7,176 nt of DNA from an uncultured Leptotrichia sp. (GTDB lineage Bacteria > Fusobacteriota > Fusobacteriia > Fusobacteriales > Leptotrichiaceae): the NCBI GenBank assembly GCA_938017765.1, contig CALIJH010000111.1, forward strand, positions 1 through 7,176, written 5' to 3'. Of this stretch, positions 1 to 6,411 are shown piece by piece. Below the pieces are notes generated by a model, which was not told where the DNA came from, made no database searches, and saw only the letters and a list, made by a program, of their open reading frames with translations. Positions within the stretch are counted from its first letter, which is position 1, and each line of letters opens with the position of its first letter. The translations under genes were made by a program, and so were the position numbers.

Positions 1-27
1 GTAATAAAATTTGAAGTTGCAGTATAA
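1..27 (+). CDS. thyA: C-terminal tail of probable thymidylate synthase (partial)
   Basis: Frame 1 from the window edge reads V-I-K-F-E-V-A-V and then stops at TAA (25-27). Bacterial ThyA proteins usually end in a short tail of the type I-K-x-x-V-A-V/I, and thyA very often lies directly upstream of folA, as here with a 22-base gap. ThyA makes dTMP from dUMP and turns methylene-tetrahydrofolate into dihydrofolate, which the next gene's product recycles. Only eight residues are visible, so the call rests on the tail motif plus gene order. It could be another protein's end. Everything upstream lies outside the window. Confidence 0.5.
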   Translation, partial: VIKFEVAV

Positions 28-49
28 AAAATAGAAAAAAGGATTAAGT

Positions 50-529
50 ATGTTTAGTATAATAGTCGCAATGGGAGAGAACAGAGAAATAGGAAAAAAG
101 AATAAACTGTTATGGCATATTCCCGAAGATTTGAAAAATTTCAAAAAGATAACTACAGGTAAAACAGTCATAATGGGAAGAAAGACTTTTGAAAGTATAG
201 GAAAACCTCTGCCTAACAGAAGAAATATAGTTGTATCAAGAACTTTGAAGAAAAAAGCGGGGGAGAAAAAATTAGAAATTGAAATATATGATGATTTTGG
301 AAAAATAATAAAAGATTTTCAAAATTTGAAAGAAGAAGTATTTATAATAGGAGGAGAAGAAATATATAAATCAGCTTTGAATTATGCGGACAGATTGTAT
401 ATAAGTTATATGGAATATTCAGATAGTGAAGCAGATGCTTATTTTCCTGAAATAAATTATAATGAATGGGAAAAAATGGAAGAGAAAAAGTTTGAAAATT
501 GGAAATTTTGTATGTACAGAAGGAAATAA
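50..529 (+). CDS. folA: Dihydrofolate reductase
   Basis: This enzyme reduces dihydrofolate to tetrahydrofolate with NADPH in the cytoplasm, and it is the target of trimethoprim. The 159-residue length is the normal bacterial chromosomal size. Visible landmarks are the Met20-loop segment with W22 and the catalytic acid D27 (W-H-I-P-E-D), the NADPH-binding G-R-K-T-F-E-S-I-G stretch at 43-51, R57 in the position that binds the folate carboxylate, and I-I-G-G-E-E-I-Y at 99-106, which is the second nucleotide-binding loop. The start is supported by an AAGGA site at 39-43, six bases upstream. The gene follows the probable thyA tail by 22 bases, so the two are likely cotranscribed, consistent with their linked roles in dTMP synthesis. 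Nothing indicates truncation or an obvious acquired-resistance type. The family call is secure. Confidence 0.97.
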   Translation: MFSIIVAMGENREIGKKNKLLWHIPEDLKNFKKITTGKTVIMGRKTFESIGKPLPNRRNIVVSRTLKKKAGEKKLEIEIYDDFGKIIKDFQNLKEEVFIIGGEEIYKSALNYADRLYISYMEYSDSEADAYFPEINYNEWEKMEEKKFENWKFCMYRRK

Positions 530-549
530 AATATTAGAAATAAAATATT
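523..549 (+). repeat. Short tandem repeat across the folA stop codon
   Basis: The 13-base unit GAAATAAAATATT occurs at 523-535 and again at 537-549, with a period of 14. The first copy contains the folA stop codon (TAA, 527-529). It looks like a small slippage duplication in AT-rich DNA. No function is implied. The segment can also fold weakly as an A-T-only inverted repeat, but there is no GC clamp, so I do not call it a terminator. Confidence 0.6.
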
Positions 550-570
550 TAAATAAATGGGAGAGAAATT

Positions 571-1143
571 ATGCCGAAAATAAAATTTACTAAAAAGGAC
601 ATAATCAAAGCTACTTATGAAATAATGAAACAGGAAGGAATAAAAAATATAAGTGCAAGGAAAATCGCCAGTAAATTTAAGGGTTCAACAGCTCCAATCT
701 ACGCAAATTTTTCTACAATAGAAGAACTGAAAGATGAGATTATAAGATTGGCTGAAGAAAAATTGAATGAATATTTAAATGCGATTTATACTGATAAAAC
801 GGAAGTTGAAAGAAAAATACTTAATAATGCTATAGGATTTGTAGTATTTGCAAGAGAAGAAAAAGAACTTTACAGAGCTATTTTTCTCGACGGTTCCAAA
901 GGATTCAAAGCTTTATTTGAGGAAACTATTACAAAGCTTTTGACAAAAGAGGAATTGCTGAAAAGTTTTCCTCAATTACCGGAAGAAGAAGCAAAACTGT
1001 CAGTTCTCAGATTATGGTATTTTCTTTACGGATATGCAACTTTAGTATGTACAAATGCTATTATGGACCAGACAAATGAAGTTATTGAAAACAGAATACT
1101 TGATATAGCCAAACACTTTAGGCAGCTTCATGGGTTGGACTGA
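571..1143 (+). CDS. TetR/AcrR-family transcriptional regulator
   Basis: This is a probable dimeric one-component DNA-binding repressor. The N-terminal 55 residues have the TetR-type helix-turn-helix pattern: I-I-K-A-T-Y-E-I-M at 11-19, then N-I-S-A-R-K-I-A-S-K-F at 26-36, a recognition-helix region around 38-45, and the family-typical Y-x-x-F (Y44 to F47) leading into E-E-L-K. Residues 60-190 form the variable helical ligand-binding and dimerisation half, from which no ligand can be read. The length of 190 is normal. A GGGAGAG site at 559-565 supports the start. It lies 41 bases after folA and may share its transcript. No efflux pump or divergent target gene is next to it, and I did not find a clear palindromic operator in the flanking gaps. 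The family is confident; the regulon is unknown. Confidence 0.9.
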   Translation: MPKIKFTKKDIIKATYEIMKQEGIKNISARKIASKFKGSTAPIYANFSTIEELKDEIIRLAEEKLNEYLNAIYTDKTEVERKILNNAIGFVVFAREEKELYRAIFLDGSKGFKALFEETITKLLTKEELLKSFPQLPEEEAKLSVLRLWYFLYGYATLVCTNAIMDQTNEVIENRILDIAKHFRQLHGLD

Positions 1144-1257
1144 TTTAAATAATTAGCCGATTTGAAAAAATTGGATTTAATTGAATTTAAGAAATAGAAA
1201 AAAGACAGTGGATTATAAAATAATCAAATTTGAAAAAATATGAAATTCGGAGAAATT
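1144..1257. other. AT-rich intergenic gap with no clear signal
   Basis: This 114-base gap separates the TetR-family gene from the DUF374 gene. It is rich in TTGAA and GAAA runs. TATAAA-like hexamers occur, for example at 1214-1219, but none has a matching -35 box at 16-18 bases, so I do not assign a promoter. No GC-rich hairpin with a T-run follows the regulator gene. A promoter for the downstream acyltransferase-metG pair could still lie here. Confidence 0.4.
1249..1252 (+). promoter_or_regulatory. Ribosome-binding site that decides the DUF374 start
   Basis: GGAG at 1249-1252 sits five bases before the ATG at 1258. An in-frame upstream ATG at 1240 has no purine-rich site at a usable distance and would place this GGAG inside the coding region. 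The downstream start is therefore preferred; it shortens the protein from 226 to 220 residues. Confidence 0.65.
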
Positions 1258-1920
1258 ATGAATAAATATAAACTTATGGGAATAATTTTTCATGGAATTT
1301 ACAGAATGCTAAGTTTTATGACTAAAAAAGAATACTATTATGGAGAAAATGTAGATATCAATAAACAAAATATAGTGGTATTCTGGCACAGAAAAATATT
1401 TACAGTATGTAATGCAACAAGAATAATAAAAAAGAAAGCTTCTATAGTAAGTTCTTCAAAAGACGGAGAGATTTTGGCAGAACTGCTCAGGAGAGAGGGA
1501 AATGAACTTATTAGAGGTTCTTCCAATAAAGATAATATAAAAAGCCTGAAAGAAGCAGTAAGATATGCAAAAGACTGTTATACATTGGGAATAGCTATAG
1601 ACGGACCTAAAGGTCCAATATTTGAACCTAAGGCGGGAGCGATATATATTGCTCAAAAAACAGGGTTACCTTTGCTTCCGGTAAGTTCATATTGTAATAA
1701 AAAATGGATATTTAGAAATATATGGGATAGACTTGAAATTCCCAAACCTTTTTCAAAAAATATCCACTATATAGGGGAACCTTTTTATATATCAAAAGAA
1801 ATAAATATGGAAGAAGCAACAGAAATTGTTAAAAACAATATTCATAAAGCAGGAAAAAGAGCTTACGAAATATACAGAAATAAGTATATAACAAAAAATA
1901 AACATGAAAAAATAACTTAG
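1258..1920 (+). CDS. DUF374 / LpxJ-type lysophospholipid acyltransferase-like protein
   Basis: The protein belongs to the DUF374 branch of the lysophospholipid acyltransferase superfamily. Visible hallmarks, numbered from the 1258 start, are W43-H44-R45, S-S-S-K-D-G-E at 65-71, R-G-S-S at 86-89 and A-I-D-G-P-K-G-P at 113-120, followed by G-L-P-L-L-P-V-S at 136-143. The family includes LpxJ, a late acyltransferase that adds a secondary acyl chain to lipid A in Campylobacterota, so a role in outer-membrane lipid assembly at the inner face of the inner membrane is likely. Substrate and acyl-chain preference cannot be read from sequence. The N-terminal 20 residues are moderately hydrophobic and could anchor the protein in the membrane. 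The 25-base gap to metG suggests cotranscription, with no obvious functional link. An alternative start is ATG 1240 (226 residues). Confidence 0.85.
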   Translation: MNKYKLMGIIFHGIYRMLSFMTKKEYYYGENVDINKQNIVVFWHRKIFTVCNATRIIKKKASIVSSSKDGEILAELLRREGNELIRGSSNKDNIKSLKEAVRYAKDCYTLGIAIDGPKGPIFEPKAGAIYIAQKTGLPLLPVSSYCNKKWIFRNIWDRLEIPKPFSKNIHYIGEPFYISKEINMEEATEIVKNNIHKAGKRAYEIYRNKYITKNKHEKIT

Positions 1921-1945
1921 AATAATAACTCAGGAGGAAGAAAAA

Positions 1946-3847
1946 ATGTCCAATTCATTTTATATAACGACACCGATATATTATCCCAATGCAGCTCCTC
2001 ATGTAGGTACGGCATATACGACAATTATATGTGATGTAATTGCAAGATATAAGAGAATAAAGGAATATGATGTTTCGTTTATGACAGGAGTAGACGAGCA
2101 TGGTCAAAAAATACAGGAAGCAGCTGAAAAAAACGGATATACGCCTCAACAATGGGTAGACAGGATGTCGCTAAATTTTACTACATTGTGGAAAAAACTG
2201 AATATATCTAATACCGATTATTTGAGAACAACTCAGAAAAGACATATAAACAGCGTAAGGGAAATAGTAAAAAGAGTAAATGAAAAAGGCGATATATATA
2301 GAGGAGAATATGTAGGAAAATACAGTGTTTCCGAAGAAACATTCGTTCCTGAAAGTCAACTTGTAGACGGAAAATATATGGGGAAAGAAGTAATAGACGT
2401 AAAGGAAGTTTCTTATTTTTTCAGATTATCAAAATATCAGGATGCTCTTTTAAAATATATAGAAGAAAATCCTGATTTTATAAAGCCTGAAAGCAAAAAA
2501 AATGAAGTCATTTCATTTATAAAACAGGGATTACAGGATTTATCAATATCGAGAACTACTTTTGACTGGGGTATACCCCTTGAAATTGAAGAAGGACATA
2601 TAATATATGTATGGTTTGATGCACTGACTGTTTATCTGACAGGTGCAGAATTTCAGAAAGATGAAAATAAATTTGAGGAAATATGGTCAAATGGCAAGGT
2701 AACTCATGTTATAGGAAAGGATATATTGAGATTTCACGCTATAATATGGCCTGCAATGCTTATGTCGGCAGGGATAAAATTACCTGACACTGTAGCAGCA
2801 CACGGCTGGTGGACTGTAGAAGGAGAAAAAATGTCCAAATCTTTGGGAAATGTCGTAAATCCTGAAGAAGAAATCGAAAAATACGGATTGGACGCATTCA
2901 GGTACTATCTGATGAGGGAAGCTACTTTCGGACAGGATGCAGATTATTCCAAAAAAGCTATGATACAGAGAATTAACTCCGATTTAGCCAATGATTTGGG
3001 AAATCTTTTAAACAGAACAATAGGAATGCAAAAGAAATATTTTAATTCGGAAGTAATTTTAAACGAAGTGGAAGATAAATACGATATTGAAGTAAAAGAA
3101 CTGTGGAAAAAAACACTAACTGATGTGGATATTCATATGAATGAGTTCCAGTTTTCGGAAGCTCTGAAAGATATATGGAAATTTATAGGAAAGATGAACA
3201 AATATATCGATGAATGTGAACCTTGGAATTTGGCAAAAGATGAAAAAAATATGGACAGATTGTCGACAGTAATGTATAATCTTGTAGATTCGTTATATAA
3301 AATTTCACTGTTAATTTCTCCGTTTATGCCGGATACTGCTGAAAAAATGGTCGAACAGTTGGGATTAAAAGTGGATTTTGGTACATTAAAATTAAAAGAT
3401 ATTGAAAAATGGGGCAGCTATCCTGTAGGAAATAAGCTGAATGAAGCAGTACCGCTATTTCCGAGAATAGAGATTGAAACTGAAGAAAAAAAAGAATATA
3501 ATGAAAATCTGCATATAGAAAATCCTATAACGATTAATGATTTTGGAAAAGTTGATATCAAAGTTGTAGAGATACTGAAAGCGGATAAAGTGAAAAATGC
3601 CGATAAATTATTGAAATTTATAGTAAATACGGGAACTGAAAAAAGACAGATAATATCAGGGATTGCTAAATGGTATCCCGATGAGAAAGAACTTGTGGGT
3701 AAAAAAGTAATGGCTGTTTTGAATTTGGAGCCTGTAACTTTGAAAGGAGAAATTTCTCAGGGAATGCTTTTGACGGCAGCAGAAAAGAAAAAAATACGTT
3801 TGATTGAAATTCCTGATGAGTTAAAAATAGGGACTTCTATTAAATAA
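1946..3847 (+). CDS. metG: Methionyl-tRNA synthetase with C-terminal tRNA-binding domain
   Basis: This class I synthetase charges tRNA-Met for initiation and elongation. The Rossmann fold starts at once: I-Y-Y-P-N at 11-15, the HIGH-class motif as H19-V-G-T22, and G-V-D-E-H-G-Q in the early core. The second ATP signature K-M-S-K-S is at 295-299, preceded by A-H-G-W-W-T. Helical anticodon-binding sequence follows (about 340-520). Residues about 530-620 form an Arc1p/EMAPII-type OB-fold tRNA-binding domain (F-G-K-V-D-I-K-V-V-E onward, ending S-Q-G-M-L-L). The connective-peptide region at 126-157, where many homologues hold zinc cysteines, has none; only two cysteines occur in the whole protein. 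A strong AGGAGGA site at 1932-1938, seven bases before the ATG, fixes the start. The length of 633 suits the single-chain form with appended domain. Confidence 0.97.
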   Translation: MSNSFYITTPIYYPNAAPHVGTAYTTIICDVIARYKRIKEYDVSFMTGVDEHGQKIQEAAEKNGYTPQQWVDRMSLNFTTLWKKLNISNTDYLRTTQKRHINSVREIVKRVNEKGDIYRGEYVGKYSVSEETFVPESQLVDGKYMGKEVIDVKEVSYFFRLSKYQDALLKYIEENPDFIKPESKKNEVISFIKQGLQDLSISRTTFDWGIPLEIEEGHIIYVWFDALTVYLTGAEFQKDENKFEEIWSNGKVTHVIGKDILRFHAIIWPAMLMSAGIKLPDTVAAHGWWTVEGEKMSKSLGNVVNPEEEIEKYGLDAFRYYLMREATFGQDADYSKKAMIQRINSDLANDLGNLLNRTIGMQKKYFNSEVILNEVEDKYDIEVKELWKKTLTDVDIHMNEFQFSEALKDIWKFIGKMNKYIDECEPWNLAKDEKNMDRLSTVMYNLVDSLYKISLLISPFMPDTAEKMVEQLGLKVDFGTLKLKDIEKWGSYPVGNKLNEAVPLFPRIEIETEEKKEYNENLHIENPITINDFGKVDIKVVEILKADKVKNADKLLKFIVNTGTEKRQIISGIAKWYPDEKELVGKKVMAVLNLEPVTLKGEISQGMLLTAAEKKKIRLIEIPDELKIGTSIK

Positions 3848-3885
3848 AAATATTTTAAAATGTGAAGGATGATGAAAATATAACT

Positions 3886-5277
3886 ATGAAAAAATTTATA
3901 GTGAGCATAATTTTATTTCCTCTAATATTTATAGCGTGTACAAAGTCTGAAAAAGGATATGATGCACTGGAAAAAGGATTATTGGGAATTCTTGAAAAAA
4001 AAGATGAAGAATATATAGCGAAACATCTTGAAAAGTCTGCAAAAGAGGGTAATGCAGACGCTTTCGGACTTGCTTATATTTACTGGCAAAATTCGGGAGA
4101 ACAGTTTTTTGATAAATTTTTAAATAACAGTGAAGGGAATGCCGAGTATTATAAGGCTCTTATAATGCAGGAAAAAAGCGACGATGAAAAGGAAATCATC
4201 AGTATGCTTGAAAGTGCCGCGAAACAGGGGAATTATAGAGCTTATTATATATTGGGAAATATATTTCAGGATAAACTTGAGTTTACAAAGGCACAGGAGT
4301 ATCTGAAAAAGGGAAAAGAACAGGGAGAGATGTATTCATTGTATTCCTATGATTATAATAAAAATTTGACAGGAATATATAAAAAAATAGAAGAACTTAA
4401 TAAAAAGTTAAAAGAGGGGACAATAAATCCGGATGAGAAAAAAGAACTGGGAACTTTGGTTCTAGAAAAGTTTTCCAATTATGATATGTCCTATAACATA
4501 TTAAAAGAATTTGTGGCTGAAGAATATCCTCCGGCATTATATTCCAAAGCAAAAAAACTTGAAATGGAAAATAAAGACGAAGAGGCTATCCAGATATATA
4601 ATCAGCTTTTTGCCAAAAACAGATATTATTTGGCATCATTTGAGCTTGCATATAAACTTGTAAATAACAATAAAAATTATGACCTTGCTATCAGAGTACT
4701 CGAAGATACTAATTCTGATGACAGTTTAATTACAGGATATAAAGGTTTTATCTATGAAAATCTTAAAAAGTTTGACAAAGCCGAAGAAAACTACCTGAAA
4801 GCCGTACATAAAAATGATATTGACGTAATGCTCTATTTAGGAAGACTTTATGAAGAAGAGAAGAAGACTAAAAAAGCTAAAGAAATATACGCAAAGGCTT
4901 ATTCATTGGGTTCCATTTCATCAGGATACAGTCTTGCAAATCTGATTGAAAGAACCGAAAAGGAGAAAACTGAAAAAAATAAGAAAAACAAAGCTCCTAA
5001 GAATAATAAAAATGCAAAAAAGATTTTGGAAAGACTGGCAGAAAATGGAAATGATTATTCAATGGTAGATTTGAGCCTATATTATCCCGAAAATGATAAA
5101 AATGTCAGAATATGGAACTTGAAAGCGGCAGTCAGACTGAATGAAACAGCCTTTCATAATTTAGGTGTATATTATTATAATAAAAAGGATAAAAACAAGG
5201 CAAAAATATATTTTAAAATGGCAAAAGAGTATGGTTACCGACTGGAACCTGAATACGAAGCACTTATAAGTATATAA
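3886..5277 (+). CDS. Sel1/TPR-repeat lipoprotein of unknown function
   Basis: From ATG 3886 the protein has 463 residues. It opens with M-K-K, a hydrophobic stretch at 4-17, and a lipobox-like F-I-A-C ending at C18, so it is probably lipidated and held on the periplasmic side of a membrane. The rest is helical-repeat protein of the Sel1/TPR type. Units are visible near 46-80, 107-150 (A-A-K-Q-G-N then Y-I-L-G-N), 225-255, 290-345 (F-D-K-A-E-E-N-Y and K-K-A-K-E-I-Y) and 412-450 (N-L-G-V-Y-Y-Y). A Lys/Asn-rich linker lies around 359-380. Such repeats act as protein-binding scaffolds; no catalytic motif is seen. A GTG at 3862 is in frame but would place eight charged or polar residues before the signal peptide and has no ribosome-binding site, so it is rejected. 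The partner and pathway are unknown. Confidence 0.85.
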   Translation: MKKFIVSIILFPLIFIACTKSEKGYDALEKGLLGILEKKDEEYIAKHLEKSAKEGNADAFGLAYIYWQNSGEQFFDKFLNNSEGNAEYYKALIMQEKSDDEKEIISMLESAAKQGNYRAYYILGNIFQDKLEFTKAQEYLKKGKEQGEMYSLYSYDYNKNLTGIYKKIEELNKKLKEGTINPDEKKELGTLVLEKFSNYDMSYNILKEFVAEEYPPALYSKAKKLEMENKDEEAIQIYNQLFAKNRYYLASFELAYKLVNNNKNYDLAIRVLEDTNSDDSLITGYKGFIYENLKKFDKAEENYLKAVHKNDIDVMLYLGRLYEEEKKTKKAKEIYAKAYSLGSISSGYSLANLIERTEKEKTEKNKKNKAPKNNKNAKKILERLAENGNDYSMVDLSLYYPENDKNVRIWNLKAAVRLNETAFHNLGVYYYNKKDKNKAKIYFKMAKEYGYRLEPEYEALISI

Positions 5278-5347
5278 AAGTAAAATTCAAAAAGAAATAA
5301 AAGAAAAATAAAGTAAAATTACAAAAAATTAAAATAAGAGGTGTACA

Positions 5348-5836
5348 ATGAAAAAAATATTATTTTTAATAATGATAATGATTTTTGCAGTAGGATGTAG
5401 CAAAGAATTTTCAGCAAAAGTTGAACCTAATGAAAAGGTACCTAATTTTCAACTGGAAGATTTAAATGGTAAAAAACATGAAAGTTCCGAATTTTTAAAA
5501 GACGGTAAAAAAACGTTATTTATAGTAGCAGCGGAGTGGTGTCCTCATTGTAGGTCCGAAGCACCGGAAGTTCAGAAATTTTATGATGAATATAAAGACA
5601 AAGTAAATGTAGTAGTGGTGTATTCAAAAGTAAATTCAAGTCTTGAAGCAGTAAAGGAATATATAAAGAATAATGAATATACATTTCCTGCGTTTTATGA
5701 CAGTCAGAATGAAATACTTTCAGGCTTTAAGGTTCAAGCATTTCCTTTTAATCTGAAAATAGACGGAGATAAAATAGGAAAAGTATACAAGGGTGAAGTA
5801 AGCTATGATTTACTCGTAGAAGAATTTACAAAATAA
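5348..5836 (+). CDS. Thioredoxin-fold (TlpA/ResA-like) lipoprotein, CPHC active site
   Basis: The 162-residue protein starts with a lipoprotein signal peptide: M-K-K, a hydrophobic core at 4-15 and lipobox A-V-G-C ending at C17. The mature part follows the TlpA/ResA/AhpC-TSA plan: V-P-N-F-Q-L at 31-36, E-D-L-N-G-K around 37-42, the redox centre W64-C65-P-H-C68, and a probable cis-proline at P133 (A-F-P-F). It should work outside the cytoplasmic membrane as a thiol-disulphide oxidoreductase. The dipeptide P-H between the cysteines is the DsbA-like form; ResA-type reductants more often have other dipeptides, so an oxidising role is possible but not proven. An AGAGGTG site at 5337-5343 supports the start. 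It follows the TPR lipoprotein by 70 bases, in the same direction. No partner (CcdA or DsbD) is in the window. Confidence 0.9.
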   Translation: MKKILFLIMIMIFAVGCSKEFSAKVEPNEKVPNFQLEDLNGKKHESSEFLKDGKKTLFIVAAEWCPHCRSEAPEVQKFYDEYKDKVNVVVVYSKVNSSLEAVKEYIKNNEYTFPAFYDSQNEILSGFKVQAFPFNLKIDGDKIGKVYKGEVSYDLLVEEFTK

Positions 5837-5869
5837 TTATAATAAACTAATTATAAGATAATAAATAGC
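5837..5869. other. A-T-only inverted repeat after the thioredoxin-like gene
   Basis: TTATAAT at 5837-5843 is complementary to ATTATAA at 5850-5856. The stem is entirely A-T and has no following T-run, so it is a poor terminator. No other signal marks the end of the upstream operon, and some read-through into rpsO is possible. Confidence 0.25.
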
Positions 5870-5898
5870 TTTACAAATAATGCTAAATATGGTATCAT
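5870..5898 (+). promoter_or_regulatory. Probable sigma-70-type promoter of rpsO
   Basis: TTTACA at 5870-5875 and TATCAT at 5893-5898 each differ from consensus by one base and are separated by exactly 17 bases. Transcription would begin near 5905, giving a leader of about 70 bases before the rpsO start codon. This is the best promoter match I saw in the window, fitting a highly expressed ribosomal protein gene. Confidence 0.7.
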
Positions 5899-5916
5899 AA
5901 CTTGAATTTTTTCTAT

Positions 5917-5940
5917 GAACATAAGTTTGCCACTATGTTC
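5917..5940 (+). promoter_or_regulatory. Hairpin in the rpsO leader, candidate S15 autoregulatory element
   Basis: GAACATA at 5917-5923 pairs perfectly with TATGTTC at 5934-5940, leaving a 10-base loop that could add two inner pairs across a bulge (G5925-C5933 and T5926-A5932). It lies between the predicted promoter and the ribosome-binding site. In several phyla S15 represses its own synthesis by binding structured rpsO leaders, and these structures differ between phyla. No T-run follows the stem, so it is not an intrinsic terminator. The regulatory role is inferred. Confidence 0.4.
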
Positions 5941-5975
5941 TTGGATTAAATAATAAAAAATAGGAGGAAATATAA

Positions 5976-6239
5976 ATGGCAATGAAATCAAAACAGGAAA
6001 TTATCAACCAATTCGGTAAAAATGCACAGGATACAGGTTCATCAGATGTTCAGATAGCTCTGCTTACTGAGAGAATTAATCATCTGACAGAACATTTGAG
6101 AATACATCCTAAAGATGTCCACTCAAGGGTAGGGTTGCTAAAAATGGTAGGTAAAAGAAGAAGACTGTTAAACTATGTTAAAAATAAAAACGTGGACAAC
6201 TACAGAGAGTTAATTGAAAAATTAGGAATAAGAAAATAA
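5976..6239 (+). CDS. rpsO: 30S ribosomal protein S15
   Basis: S15 is a primary 16S rRNA-binding protein that nucleates assembly of the 30S platform. The 87 residues match the usual length of 86-90. Family hallmarks are seen throughout: T-G-S-S-D-V-Q-I-A-L-L-T-E-R-I at 20-34, N-H-L-T-E-H-L at 35-41, H-P-K-D-V-H-S-R-V-G-L at 44-54, and V-G-K-R-R-R-L-L-N-Y at 58-67, the conserved rRNA-contacting surface. The AGGAGG at 5962-5967, eight bases before the ATG, favours the 5976 start over the in-frame ATG at 5982. The gene has its own promoter and terminator, so it appears to be a single-gene unit. In many genomes pnp follows rpsO; here it does not. Confidence 0.98.
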   Translation: MAMKSKQEIINQFGKNAQDTGSSDVQIALLTERINHLTEHLRIHPKDVHSRVGLLKMVGKRRRLLNYVKNKNVDNYRELIEKLGIRK

Positions 6240-6267
6240 TTGATAAATATTGATATATTTTCAAAAG

Positions 6268-6298
6268 AAGAGAGAGCGTAGATAATATGCTCTCTTTT
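6268..6298 (+). terminator. Probable intrinsic terminator of rpsO
   Basis: AAGAGAGAGC at 6268-6277 pairs with GCTCTCTTTT at 6289-6298. Seven contiguous Watson-Crick pairs sit at the loop side, then one G-T wobble and two A-T pairs. Weaker pairing can extend into the loop, which leaves GATAA. The right arm ends in TTTT. It starts 29 bases after the rpsO stop codon. The flanking A-run gives it a partly bidirectional look. Confidence 0.7.
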
Positions 6299-6411
6299 AT
6301 CTAAAGAAACTGTCCCAGAAATATAAAATTTTGATAAATAATATTTAATAAAATAATAAAATATATTTTTTACCATATATATTTTTAATATAAATTGAAG
6401 GAGATAAATTT
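6299..6411. promoter_or_regulatory. Very AT-rich gap, weak promoter candidate for the LpxL-like gene
   Basis: TTGATA at 6331-6336 is a fair -35 box, and TAATAA at 6354-6359, 17 bases on, is a poor -10 box. A 12-base A-T palindrome (AAAATATATTTT) lies at 6358-6369. A strong AAGGAGA ribosome-binding site at 6398-6404, seven bases before the ATG, is clear. The promoter assignment is weak because almost any hexamer pair can be found in such AT-rich DNA. I see no gene in this stretch on either strand. Confidence 0.25.

Noticed and set aside
527..550. Inverted repeat AAATATT/AATATTT after folA as a terminator
   Set aside because: The stem is A-T only, is explained by the tandem repeat, and has no following T-run.
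1240..1257. Upstream in-frame ATG at 1240 as the start of the DUF374 gene
   Set aside because: It has no ribosome-binding site, whereas the ATG at 1258 has GGAG five bases upstream.
1338..2359. Several minus-strand open frames of about 60 residues inside the acyltransferase and metG genes
   Set aside because: They lie opposite strongly supported genes, have no ribosome-binding sites or recognisable motifs, and are rich in Cys, Ile, Ser and Tyr, as expected from reading an AT-rich gene backwards.
5277..5320. Two copies of AAAGTAAAATT between the TPR and thioredoxin-like genes (5277-5287 and 5310-5320), possible regulator sites
   Set aside because: The region is almost pure A/T low-complexity sequence, so an 11-base repeat is expected by chance, and no promoter is recognisable around it.
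5915..5953. A 12-codon ORF (M-N-I-S-L-P-L-C-S-W-I-K) in the rpsO leader, a possible leader peptide
   Set aside because: It has no Shine-Dalgarno site, overlaps the hairpin arms, and shows no run of a regulatory amino acid. Chance is sufficient to explain it.
6310..6322. A CTGTCCCAGAAAT-like string reminiscent of some insertion-sequence ends
   Set aside because: There is no matching inverted copy, no target-site duplication and no transposase fragment nearby, so a mobile-element remnant cannot be supported.
6240..6411. CRISPR array or tRNA gene in the largest intergenic gap
   Set aside because: There are no regularly spaced repeats and no cloverleaf or conserved T-loop sequence. The gap holds a terminator, AT-rich filler and a ribosome-binding site.
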